Shown here: positions 1-10,400 of the stretch, piece by piece
Position numbering within the stretch: position 1 is the first letter of the stretch
Layout: each line of letters opens with the position of its first letter
Origin: Anaeramoeba ignava
Taxonomy: Eukaryota > Metamonada > Anaeramoebidae
DNA length: 64,000 bases
Reading direction: 5' to 3'
Assembly (NCBI GenBank): GCA_028826165.1
Contig: JAPDFW010000057.1
Span: 62,001-126,000 of the forward strand
Made by a program: the position numbers and the translations under genes
Notes under the pieces: generated by a model
Database searches by the model: none
Seen by the model: only the letters and a program-made list of their open reading frames with translations
Told to the model about the DNA's origin: nothing

Positions 1-499
1 AGCACCGCAAGGACCACAACACCACATCACAAGGAAATCATTAACTGGACTTTCTTCGAATCCATAAGTTGATCGAATTTGTTGGCGAGTATAATATTCT
101 CTAGGACAACAGATGCAATCACAAATTGTGCAATCTCTTCCATCAGCACCTGATTTGTTTTTTGCTGCAAGATAAGGAGGGCAGAAAGTTCCACACAAAC
201 CTATTTAAAAAAGAGATGAATAAACAAAACAGATCAAACGCGATGAATTTTTTCCAAAAGAATTTTTCAATATAAAATTTATTATTATTATTATTATTTT
301 TATTATTTTTATTATTTTTATTTTGATGTAAAAATTAATGGAAATTTTAATCATGTTGGTTAAATTCGATTATTTATAAATTAAACTTATTTAAATTAAA
401 AAAAAAAATTAAAAAAAAATTAAAAATAAAAATAATGAATTTTACAAATTTTGAAATCGCCAAAGCATGCAAAAAGACTTGAACTCCAATCGTTTGCCA
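1..499 (-). CDS. PLAC8 / cysteine-rich (DUF614) family protein, partial
   Basis: Two exons are visible on the minus strand. Exon 446-499 encodes NDWSSSLFACFGDFKIC. A GT-AG intron (201-445) follows, and exon 1-200 continues with LCGTFCPPYLAAK, then a Cys-rich stretch (CTICDCICCP), an RxxxRxxYGF-like segment and MWCCGPCGA. This is the PLAC8 pattern: a W..LFxCFxD..xCLCGTFC start and a terminal CCxxC. The spliced junction restores the family's ICLCGTFC motif exactly, which supports both splice sites. PLAC8 proteins are small membrane-associated Cys-rich proteins linked to cell-size control, metal transport or cell-surface roles; the specific role here is unknown. The last residues lie beyond position 1. 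The first exon was not found: exon 446-499 begins in phase 1, and the DNA upstream of it is hexanucleotide repeat. Confidence 0.88.
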
Positions 500-504
500 C
501 TATT

Positions 505-966
505 ACATAAAAAAAAAAATTAAAATCAAAATTAAAATTAAAATTAAAATCAAAATCAAAATTAAAATTAAAATTAAAATTAAAATTAAAAGCAAAATCA
601 AAAAATATAATTAATTGAAAACTGAACAATAATTGCAAGAAATTGTAAATGATCATTACTTTGTTTTTTTTTTTTAAAAAAGGTAATAAAAAATAAACGA
701 AAAAAAAAATGAAAAATGAAAAAAAATTTTTTTAATTAAAAAAACAAAAAAAATAAAAAAGGAGAAAAATATTTTTTTTTTCTTCTTTTTTATTATTCAA
801 TTATTATAAAATTTGAATTGAAATTTTTGCTAAAAAAATTGATTTTCTTTCTAAATAATAATCATTTAAAATTTAAGTTTAAATTGTTTATTTCATTTTT
901 ATTTGAGTAAAAGTAAGAAAAGAAGAAGAAGAAAAAGAAAGAGAGAAGAGAAAGAGAAAAAAGGAG
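505..966. repeat. AT-rich stretch with AAAATT hexanucleotide repeat and a GA-rich tract
   Basis: Positions about 518-600 are a degenerate AAAATT/AAAATC hexamer array lying directly upstream of the PLAC8 exon, probably within another intron of that gene. Positions about 905-965 form a purine (GAA/GAG) tract just 3' of the small ORF at 967-1119. No convincing coding exon was seen here, so the PLAC8 first exon remains unplaced. Confidence 0.6.
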
Positions 967-1119
967 TTAATTTGAACTAAAAAATTGTCGAATTGGTTTA
1001 ACTTTTTGAATAATAGTTGAAGACACTTTAAGAGCAACTACACAACCAACAAAAATATTTGCTTTCTTTTTAAAATCAGATTTTGCTTGTTCTGAAGAAA
1101 GAGGTTGAAACATAAACAT
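967..1119 (-). CDS. Small 50-residue putative single-span membrane protein
   Basis: An uninterrupted minus-strand frame encodes 50 residues, starting MFMFQPLSSEQAKSDFKKK and ending in QFFSSN. Its composition differs from the surrounding repeat-derived frames: varied amino acids, a charged N-terminal helix (DFKKK), a hydrophobic core ANIFVGCVVALKV and a basic tail (QKVKPIRQ). This layout resembles the tiny TOM5/TOM6/TOM7 subunits of the mitochondrial outer-membrane import complex, but no diagnostic residue fixes the family. A second in-frame Met at codon 3 could be the start. Alternatively the 5' part could be a first exon of the downstream PLAC8 gene, because a GT inside the ORF would splice in the required phase. 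Function is not assigned. Confidence 0.45.
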   Translation of the reverse strand: MFMFQPLSSEQAKSDFKKKANIFVGCVVALKVSSTIIQKVKPIRQFFSSN

Positions 1120-1361
1120 TTTAAAAAAAATGAAAAAATGAAAAAATGAAAAAATAAAAAAATGAAAAAATGAAAAAATGAAAAAATGAAAAAAAAATGA
1201 ATTAAAAATGAAAAAATGAAAAATGAAAAATGAAATGAATTAAAAAAATTGTTCAGTATAATAAAGTTTTTATTGATCAAACTTTATAAAAAGAATGGAA
1301 AAGATTTAAAAAAAAAAAGGAAAAATTTAAGAAAAAAGAAAAAGCATTGTAAAAAAATTTT

Positions 1362-4300
1362 TTAAAGTTGAAAAAGTGGATCAAACTTGTTTAATAACTT
1401 GCTGGATTAAATTTTTTTAAGGAAAGTAAATTTTTAAATCACTTCCAATTTTAAAAGTAAATTTTTTAAATTATGTAAATTTTAAATAAATTTTTGTAAA
1501 TTTTTAAATTTTAAAGTGAACGTTCCTGAAATTTTAAAAGTAAATTTAAAGTAAATTTTAAAGTAAATTTTAAAAGTAAATTTTAAAGTAAATTTTAAAG
1601 TAAATTTTAAATTTTAAAATAAATTTTAAAAGTAAATTTTAAAGTAAATTTTAAAGTAAATTTTAAAGTAAATTTTAAAGTAAATTTTAAAGTAAATTTA
1701 AAAGTAAATTTTAAAGTAAATTTTAAAGTAAATTTTAAAGTAAATTTTAAAGTAAATTTTAAAGTAAATTTTAAAGTAAATTTTAAAGTAAATTTTAAAG
1801 TAAATTTAAAGTAAATTTTAAAGTAAATTTTAAAGTAAATTTAAAAGTAAATTTAAAAGTAAATTTTAAAGTAAATTTTAAAGTAAATTTTAAAGTAAAT
1901 TTTAAAGTAAATTTTAAAGTAAATTTAAAGTAAATTTTAAAGTAAATTTTAAAGTAAATTTTTTAAAGTAAATTTTTAAATTTAAAAGTAAATTTTAAAG
2001 TAAATTTTTAAAAGTAAATTTTAAAGTAAATTTAAAAGTAAATTTAAAGTAAATTTTAAAGTAAATTTTTAAATTTTAAAAGTAAATTTTAAAAATAAAG
2101 TAAATTTTAAAGTAAATTTTAAAGTAAATTTTAAAGTAAATTTTTAAAATTTTAAAGTAAATTTTAAAAGTAAATTTTAAAAGTAAATTTTTAAATTTTA
2201 AAGTAAAATTTAAAGTAAATTTAAAGTAAATTTTAAAAGTAAATTTTAAAAGTAAATTAAATTTTAAAGTAAATTTTAAAGTAAATTTAAAGTAAATTTA
2301 AAAGTAAATTTTAAATTAAATTTAAAATAAATTTAAAAAGTAAATTTTAAAGTAAATTTTAAAGTAAATTTTAAAGTAAATTTTAAAAGTAAATTTTAAA
2401 GTAAATTTTAAAAGTAAATTTTAAGAGTAAATTTAAAAGTAAATTTTAAAAGTAAATTTTAAAAGTAAATTTAAATTTAAATTTTAAAGTAAATTTTAAA
2501 ATAGAATTTAAAGAGTAAATTTAAAAGTAAATTTTAAAAAAAAAAGTAAATTTAAAAGTAAATTTAAAGAGTAAATTTAAAAGTAAATTTAAAAGTAAAT
2601 TTTAAAGTAAATTTAAAAGTAAATTTAAAAGTAAATTTAAAAGTAAATTTAAAAGTAAATTTAAAAGTAAATTTAAATTTTAAAAGTAAATTTAAAAGTA
2701 AATTTAAAAGTAAATTTTAAAGTAAATTTTAAAGTAAATTTTAAAGTAAATTTTAAAGTAAATTTTAAAGTAAATTTTAAAGTAAATTTTAAAGTAAATT
2801 TTAAAGTAAATTTTAAAGTAAAATTTAAAGTAAATAAAAAGTTACTTCAAGTCGAACTTTGCCTTTTTTATCAAGAGGCTCTAAGGGGAAGAGTTTTTTT
2901 TGTTGTTCGCTTAATGCACGCACTTCAAAATAATATTTTGCATATGTGCTTGCTTTTACAACAACATTATATTCAACAAATTCAAGAAAATGATGTTCGA
3001 GTTCATTAATTTCAGCTATTGATATTTGAGGAAACATAGCTGTCCAATCAACATTCCATACAGCAAGATCATCCCAAACTGAATTAATTTGGAATTAATT
3101 TCAATTTGAATTTTATTATTATTTAATGTTGATTTAATTTTGAAATAAAATTAAAATTAAAATTAAAATTAATATTAAAATTAAAATTAAAATTAAAATT
3201 AAAATTAAATTTAAAATTAAAATTGAAATTGATATTAAAATTAAAATTGATTTTGAAATTAAAATTAAAATTGAAATTAAAATTAAAATTGAAATTAAAA
3301 TTAAAATTGATATTAAAATTGAAATTAAAATTAAAATTAAAATTAAAATTGAAATTGATTTTGAAATTAAAATTATAATTAAAATTAAAATTATAATTAA
3401 AATTAAAATTAAAATTGATATTAAAATTAAAATTAAAATTAAAATTAAAATTGATATTAAAATTAAAATTAAAATTAAAATTAAAATTAAAATTAAAATT
3501 GATTTTGAAATTAAAATTGAAATTAAAATTAAAATTGAAATTAAATTGAAATTAAAATTAAAATTGAAATTGATTTTGAAATTAAAATTGATTTTGAAAT
3601 TGAAATGGAAATTGAAATTGATTTTCGAATCACCTTTGGAAGCTAAAAGAAGTGTTGTTAAACAAATTCTTCTCCAGTTTCTTCCTGTTAATTTTAATGA
3701 AGAACTTTGAATCAATCGTTCGATATAGATTAACATTATAACCAACGATTCTGCATTTAACTTAATAAAAAAAGAGTAAACAAATTTGCAAATAAATAAA
3801 TTATTAAATCACTAAATCACTAAATAAATTGCAAATACTTTTGCTGAATGAGTCATAGCAGATAAAAACCAGGAAACATCCTTTTCAGAAGGTTTGTCAT
3901 AATTTGAAGGTTTTGATCTCTAAAACAAAAACAAAAACAAAAACAAAAAAAAATAACGAAAATAAAAATATTAAGAAAGGAAGAAAATAAACAGAACGGA
4001 AGTGGGACTACAAACAAAAATTGGGTGCAATTCTTCGTTAAAAATGGAAAACTTATCACTTTCATCTTGCTCTCGGAAATCTCCCTTTTTCATATTCAAT
4101 ATAACAGCCTTGGAAATACATTCAATAACAAGATCCATATCTGGAGAGCTAAGAGTATTATCCACAAACATTGTGCTTGTTGAGTTGTATCTCATCCCTT
4201 GTTGAATTTTTACATACTTTGGATGGATAATTTTGCGAAACAGAAGATCTTGAGGTTTTTTTTTTTCGTTCTCAACTAAAGAAGAAAAAATGTGTATAAA

Positions 4301-4531
4301 ATTTTAAGTTATTTTTAAAACGGTTTTTTTTTTTGTTTTGTTTTTTTTTTGATTACAATCTTCGGATTCTTGTGAAAATTCTAAAATTGGGATTGGATCT
4401 TCATTACTTGATTCTTGGTTGTCTTCTTTATCTGATGATTCAACTTCATCTGTGTCAGTTTCTTGTGATGAAAGATGATTTGTATCAATTGATTCAGGTG
4501 AGGAATCAAAACTAAATGATTTTTGTGACAT
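1362..4531 (-). CDS. CCNY: Cyclin Y-like protein
   Basis: Six exons (4357-4531, 4016-4275, 3839-3919, 3634-3760, 2846-3078, 1362-1397) join with consistent phases into 303 residues. Landmarks match cyclin Y in order: STSTMFVDNTLSSPDM, ELHP, YIERL, NWRRICLTTLLLASKVWDD, AVWNVDW, ELEHHFLEF, STYAKYYFEVRAL and FPLEPL. Cyclin Y binds and activates PFTAIRE-type CDKs (CDK14/16), often at the plasma membrane. The protein starts MSQKSF with an acidic Ser-rich region. It lacks the MG myristoylation start of animal cyclin Y, so membrane targeting, if any, must differ. The LLASK|VWDD junction is rebuilt across a 555-bp repeat intron. The final 11-codon exon is separated by a 1,448-bp repeat intron; that last exon is the least certain part. 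Confidence 0.92.
1398..2845 (-). repeat. Cyclin Y last intron: TAAATTTTAAAG tandem array
   Basis: About 1.4 kb of a 12-bp unit (plus-strand consensus TAAATTTTAAAG) with 11-bp and 13-bp variants. It starts around 1530 and runs to the donor site at 2844-2845. The AAAG occurs on the antisense strand. The transcribed strand reads CTTTAAAATTTA and so carries essentially no AG or GT in the array. Confidence 0.85.
3079..3633 (-). repeat. Cyclin Y intron 4: AAAATT hexanucleotide array
   Basis: The intron splits LLASK from VWDD and is nearly all AAAATT/AAAATC-type hexamers (about 3140-3625). Because the unit is a multiple of three and lacks stops in one frame, it yields a spurious long Ile/Leu-rich reading frame, which is not coding. 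Confidence 0.85.
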
Positions 4532-4927
4532 TTTGTGAAAAAAAAAAAAAACAAAAAAGAAAGAAGAAGAAAAAGAAAAAAGGAAAAAAATGATTTCTGT
4601 TTTTTGGAATCAAAAAAAAAAAATTTTAAAAGAATTGAATCGAATTGAATTGAAATGAAACGAAACAAGATCAGAAATGGGATTTTTTTTTTGAAAAAAA
4701 TTTTTTTATTGATTTTCAAATTGTTTCCTTTTTGGGAAATTTAGATTAGATTTTTAGATTAGATTAGATTAGATTAGATTAGAAAAGAAAAGAAAAAAAC
4801 TAATTTGAACAGAATTGGTTTTTGATTTTTGGTTTTTGGTTTTTGGTTTTTGATTTTTGAATTTGATTTTTGATTTGTTCTGATTTGATTTGATTTTTGA
4901 TTTTTGATTTGAAAGAAAAGAAAAGAA
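4532..4927. other. Spacer between cyclin Y start and next gene's stop
   Basis: Contains A-rich DNA, a short AGATT pentamer run (about 4742-4783) and a TTTTTGG/TTTTTGA run (about 4815-4915). It should hold the cyclin Y promoter and the terminator of the gene at 4928-5647. No recognisable motif beyond these runs. Confidence 0.5.
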
Positions 4928-5647
4928 CTATTTTTTTCGAGAAGGTCTTTTTTGGATCTCACCTTCTTTTGCAGGACGGAAGATCATTTTCCCGCGTTTG
5001 TAGCGAGATTCGTTAACAAAACCGATGTTGTTCATAAAAGAAGCAAAGCTTCTGCGGATATTTTTCTTTGTTTTTCCAGTGTGATTTTCGCAGAAATCAA
5101 ACAACGATTTTTTAATGACAACACGAGGCGGTTTTTTTGACTGGATTGTAGACATTGTATTAGGGCTCCAACCAGAAATAAAGAAGGATCCGTAGCGGGC
5201 GAACTGGTCGAGACGGTATCCAACGCCTGGAGTGGGTTTGCGGGTAAGAAACGAGACAAGCTCTTGTTTGTTTTTGATTTCTTTTGTGATCTCCTTTTTT
5301 CTTTTTTTGGGGTTGGCGGTTGAATTGGGCGGTTTATTTGCGTCAAGAGGCGCGCTTTCGGAATCTGACAGGGAAACGGACTGACCATCATTTTCGGAGG
5401 GGGAATCTATGTCCGAAATGGGAGAGGAGAGCTGGAAAGAGTTTGTTTGGGAGGACTGAAAAAAATCGTTATTGGAATCGCTTGATTGAGACATGTGAAG
5501 ATCTTCCAGTAGATTTTGTTGCGGTTGATGATACTCGTCCGCGTCTACGCGTGTTGGGCTGACTTTGAAGAGCTGCTTGCGGTCTTCGGTGTGGAAATAG
5601 GGCGTGTTGAGTAAGTGCAGAAGTTCAAGTGTTTCTTCTGAGAGCAT
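4928..5647 (-). CDS. Unrecognised 239-residue protein with acidic Ser-rich N-terminus and basic C-terminus
   Basis: A single open frame of 239 residues with ordinary codon use; GC is clearly above the flanks, arguing that it is real. I do not recognise the family. The N-terminal third (MLSEETLELLHLL) is acidic and Ser/Asp-rich. A basic cluster NPKKRKKEITKEIKNK could be a nuclear localisation signal. The C-terminal third has aromatic and basic blocks (GYRLDQFARYGSFFISGWS, LFDFCENHTGKTKKNIRRS, FMNNIGFVNESRYKRGKM) ending KRPSRKK. This suggests a nucleic-acid- or chromatin-associated protein, but that is inference from composition only. It is divergent from the nitrilase gene at 5833, so the two share a 185-bp upstream region. 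Confidence 0.7.
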   Translation of the reverse strand: MLSEETLELLHLLNTPYFHTEDRKQLFKVSPTRVDADEYHQPQQNLLEDLHMSQSSDSNNDFFQSSQTNSFQLSSPISDIDSPSENDGQSVSLSDSESAPLDANKPPNSTANPKKRKKEITKEIKNKQELVSFLTRKPTPGVGYRLDQFARYGSFFISGWSPNTMSTIQSKKPPRVVIKKSLFDFCENHTGKTKKNIRRSFASFMNNIGFVNESRYKRGKMIFRPAKEGEIQKRPSRKK

Positions 5648-5832
5648 TCAATTATACAAATCCAAATTGGGATAAAAATGAAAAGCAAACAAACAAAATT
5701 AGAAAAAAAATTAAAAAAAAAATAAGAAGAAAGAAGAAACGAAGGAAAAATGAATTGTTTTTTTATTTCTTTTTCATTTTCATTTTTCTTTTCATTTTTT
5801 ATTTTTCTTTTTTTTATTTCTTTTTATTTGCA
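5648..5832. promoter_or_regulatory. Bidirectional upstream region (5647 minus gene / nitrilase)
   Basis: A 185-bp spacer between two divergent start codons. It is A-rich then T-rich, with no assignable TATA or other element. The role is inferred from position alone. Confidence 0.4.
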
Positions 5833-7249
5833 ATGCTTTTTCGCATTTTGCTACTCAATTGCTTTTTGCTCATTTGCACTTTATGGAATGTTCTAGGGAT
5901 AGTTTATCCACAACAAACAAGAACGCAGCAAGGCGCGTGCGATAGAGAGAAAACACCTACGTTAACAGTCGGGATTTTCCAATGTGCCTCTGTTTTCGGC
6001 GATAAAACCGCCAATTTAAACCAAATGGAAGCAACCTCTCGAAAGGCGCAAGCGTTAGGGATTGAGCTGGTAATTTTTCCTGAGCTTTATCTGACAGGAT
6101 ATACCGACTTCTCTCTTGAGAAAGTTCGCCAAATGGCTGAATTTAGTGACGGGCCTTCTTTTGTCAGGGCTTCTTCGATTGCTCAGAAATATAATGTTAG
6201 TCTGGCGTATGGTTATGTTGAAAAGGATGAGAATGGTACTATGTATGATTCAGCGATGCTAATTAATCAAACGGGTGATAGGCTATTAAACTATCGAAAG
6301 ACACATCCCACAGATATTGAGCGATATTATTTTGCTGAAGGTTTGTTTTGGGATTAAATACTAATATATTAAATTTAAGAAATAATATTTCAAAATTAAA
6401 AATAAATTAAATTTTTTAAATAAATCAAATAATATTTCAAAATTAAAAATAAATTAAATTTAAGAAATAATATTTATAAATTAAAAATATATTAAATTTT
6501 TTAAATAAATCAAATAATATTTATAAATTAAAAATATATTAAATTTATTAAATAATATTTATAAATTAAAATAAATTAAAAAATATATTAAATTTTTAAA
6601 TAAAAATAAAATAAATTTTTAATATTTAAAATTAAAAAATATTAAATTTTTAAATAAATCAAATAACATTTATAAATTAAAAATAAATTAAATTTTTTAA
6701 ACAAATCAAATAATATTTCAAAATTAAAAATAAATTAAATTTAAGAAATAATATTTATAAATTAAAAATATATTAAATTTTTTAAATAAATCAAATAATA
6801 TTTATAAATTAAAAATAGGCTCAGATTATGCGCCAGTAGTGGATTTAAATGGCATTAAAATTAGTTTGCTGATTTGCTTTGATATTAGCTTCCCAGAGGC
6901 ATCACGCGTTCTTGCTCTGAATAATGCAGAATTTATCATTATCGGAACAGCAAATGGATACCCAGCAGAATTAAATGATCTTTCCAAAAAAGTCACACCA
7001 ACAAGAGCAGGAGAGAACATGGTATATGTCGCATACGTGAACTTTGCTCAAACAAACGGATCAATCCCTTTCTATGGATTAAGTCGTTTATGCGATCCAA
7101 CAGGAGCAGATGTTTTGGTTGCTGGTTCTTCGTCAACTGAACTTTTATTTGCTGATATTTGCCCACAAATGTTTAATCCAAATCCAAATCCTTTCTTCAA
7201 AGAATTTAGAAGACCAGAAATTGATGGAAAAATTTGCCAAATTTATTAA
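5833..7249 (+). CDS. Secreted nitrilase-superfamily (carbon-nitrogen hydrolase) amidase
   Basis: Two exons (5833-6340 and 6819-7249) give 312 residues. The nitrilase catalytic Glu-Lys-Cys triad is visible: E84 in VIFPELYLTGY, K156 in LLNYRKTHP and C189 in SLLICFDISFPE. The splice junction rebuilds FAEGSDYAPV. The start at 5833 was chosen over an upstream in-frame Met because it begins a good signal peptide (MLFRILLLNCFLLICTLW), whereas the longer N-terminus is Lys-rich translation of the spacer. The superfamily hydrolyses C-N bonds in amides, nitriles or N-carbamoyl compounds. The substrate cannot be read from sequence; a linear-amide or N-carbamoyl-type amidase is plausible. The signal peptide implies an endomembrane or extracellular enzyme, unlike most cytosolic homologues. 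The 478-bp intron is AT repeat. Confidence 0.92.
6341..6818 (+). repeat. Nitrilase intron with degenerate AT repeat
   Basis: GT at 6341 and AG at 6817-6818. The interior is a patchy repeat of AAATAATATTT and ATTAAAAATA blocks with a longer-range duplication: two stretches near 6400-6500 and 6690-6800 are almost the same. Confidence 0.75.
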
Positions 7250-7460
7250 AAAAGAAAATAAAAAAAGAAAAAATCTAAAATTGTTTTTGTTTTGTTTTTT
7301 TTTTTTGTTTTTTATTCAATTTCCATTCAAAAAACCAATTAGAAAAAAGAAAAAAAAAGAGAAAAAAGAGAATTGAAGTAAGAAAAAAAAAGAGAATTGA
7401 AGTAAAAAAAAAAAAGAGAATGGAAATGAAAAAAAAAAGAATTGAATTGAATTGATTAGA

Positions 7461-10400
7461 TTAGATCAAAAAGAAAAGAACCAAACCCAAAAGAATCAAA
7501 ATATGGCTCACAACTGAAATAGATGCTTCTGAAATAACAATAACTTCGGGTATGTAGAATTGAACAGTAAGAGGATCTCCTGAATGAATGTTTGAACTGC
7601 AATCTGAACTAGCTGATGCATAAACACCGACAGATATATATTGATTTCTTGGAATGTTTTCAAGACTGATGTAGTAATAAGGATGTGTTGTGACCATTGT
7701 TGTAGAGAAGTTAGTAGCAACACAATAAGCTTTCATTCCTCCAATGTAATTTGGAGGTGTCCATGTGCAATTAATTCCACTGTAAGCAGAATCAACAAAG
7801 AAGCAACTGAAAGAAGAAATGTTTCCAAGTTTGGGTGTGAGAGTTAATGTGTTACTGATTGGACCATATTCATCAGTAGAACATAAAGCATCTCCACAAG
7901 CTCGAACTCTGACTGGATAATCGATATTTCCTCCAATACTGTTTTTGGTTGCCATCCAATAGCTCACATAATCAATCACAGAAGGGAAAGGTATCCAACT
8001 TGGATCGCTGCTGTTGATTGAGAATCTGTAATCTTGAGCTCCAGGAACTGGTGTGAAATTGATAGTTAAACTCTCAACTCCTGCGCTTCCTGATGTGATA
8101 ACTGGTGCTGCAAGTGTTGGTGTGACAGATGTGGATGATGTTGGTCCTGAATTGATGTTTGAAGAACAACCAATTGTGGCGGATGCATTGATTGAAACTT
8201 GATAAAGAGTAGCTCCTTCAACATCAGTCACAGTTTTCTCACTCAAAGATGAATCAAGACAAATAGAAATCAGAATTGTATTTGAATGTATAACCCTTCA
8301 ATCCATCGTTCAAGGCAAGTGGTGTCCAAGTGCATGTGAATGAGGAAATAGAAGGTGTGCAAATGAAATTGTTAATATATCCAAGTCGTGGTGTGATTAC
8401 GATATAGGAGGTTGGTGGTCCAAAGTATGCAGGTGTGCAAGCAGCATCAGCACAAGCTCGAACTCGAACTGGATATTCAATATTACCATCAAGTCCTGTT
8501 TGAACAGCTGTGTATGTGCCATATCCTTCATTGTATGTTAATGAGCTGAAAGCTTGCCAAGTTGTTCCGTTATCCAATGAAACAACGAAAGAAGGAACTC
8601 CAGTAATTTCTTCAATCATTAATTGGAATTGTTCAATACCTGGTTGTGGTATGTTGATGATTGGTTCGGGAATATTGGAATAAACAAGAGTTGAGGAAAC
8701 TGGTCCAGAATAAGGACTAGGAGCACAATTAGATTTAGCAGAAGCATAGATAGAAATTGAGTAGAAAGTTGCTGAAGATAGATTGTAGAGTGCATAGCTG
8801 AGTGTTGTGTTAGGTAAACAAACAGTAGTTCCGTTGTAATTGAATTCAAATGCTCCAAGATTTGCTGGGAATGGGATTTGATCCCAAGTACAACTCCATC
8901 CTCCAGTTTCACTTGAACAACTCAAATTTGGAATAGCTCCAAGAGATGGACGAAGAGGAACAATGTTGCTGATTGGTCCTAAGAAATTTGGATTGCAAGT
9001 ATCTTCAACACATGCTTTCACAGCAACTTGATAATCTTTGTTTCCTGCAATATTGATTTGAGTTCCTTCAAGATAATCTGTTTCAAACACAACCAAAAGA
9101 TCAAATGCGCTCCAAGTTGATCCGTTATTGATTGTCACGAGATAACCATGTGCTCCTGAAACTGGATCAAAGGAAACAGATAAACTCTCTATTCCTGCAT
9201 TAGAATCGAAAATGAAAGGTGCTGAAATATTAGTGTACACACTAGTTGTTATTTCTACTCCTGTGTAATCACTATCTGAGCAATCTGATTTGGCTTCTGA
9301 AGTTACTCCAATCTCATAAAGAGTTGCTCCTTCTAATCCTGTCATACTGTAATAAGTTTGATCTGGTGGAATACAATCAGTTTCATTTCCGTATCTGAAT
9401 TGATATGCATATAACTGCTGGTCAAGAACAAGAGGATTCCATGTGCAGCTAAATCCATCAATAAGTGAAGTACAGCTTAAGGAACTAACATTTCCTAATC
9501 TGGGTCGGATTGGAACCATGTTGCTTGGATAGCCTGCATAATAGATGATGCAATTAATTTCAGCACAAGCTCGCATCATAACATTGTAATTAACATTTCC
9601 TGGAAGATTTGTTTTGATAGAAATAACTTCGTTCTCGTAATAGGTCACATTACTCAAATTCTGCCAAAAGTTCCCGTTATCAAGAGAAATCATGTAATTC
9701 TTGGCCTTTTCAACTGGATAAATTGAAGTTTTGATTTCTTCGATTCCTCCATCACTATCGAAAATGTAAGGTGCTCCCAAAGGTAATGTTTTAACATAAA
9801 CAGTTGCTATTGGTCCTGAATAATATTGATTTCCTGTGCATTGGTCGTCATCTGAAGCAAACACGTTAACTTGATAGGTGACATTTCCAAGCAATTCATT
9901 GGCTTCAACTGAAGTTGAGTTTGTGCATTGTGGAATAGCAGTTCCGTTATATGAGAATTGATAAGCTCCTAGATATTGTGGTCTTGTTAAAGGATCCCAA
10001 CTGCAGTTGAATCCAACAATTTGTGATGTGCAACTCAATCCCTCAATATTTCCTAATAATGGTGTAACATAAACTGGATCACTTGCATATCCTCCATATT
10101 CGAATGTGCATTGAGTATCTGAACATCCTCTAACTCGAACTGTGTATTGATGATTTCCAGGAACGGGACTGATAGATCCATTAAACCAACTTGTCCTATT
10201 CATTAAAGCGCTGAAAGATTGCCAAGTTGCTCCATCATCGATTGATATGTTGTATCCTTTAGAAAGATTAACATTTGTGAATTCGACATATATTTTCTCA
10301 ACCAATCCTTCAGAAAGAATTATTGTTGGTGGTGAAAGAGGTAGAGTCATAACATCAATAGATGTATTCGGTCCTGAATATTGATTATATAAACAATTAG

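Noticed and set aside
3134-3745. 203-residue Ile/Leu-rich reading frame on the minus strand
   Set aside because: Mostly translation of the AAAATT hexamer array in cyclin Y intron 4; only its first part (exon 3634-3760) is coding.
4742-4783. AGATT repeats resembling a telomere unit
   Set aside because: Only a few copies, internal, flanked by ordinary genes and other simple repeats.
6341-6818. Stop codon ending the first nitrilase segment as a true gene end
   Set aside because: GT-AG splicing rejoins the frame and supplies the catalytic Cys, so it is an intron rather than a truncation.
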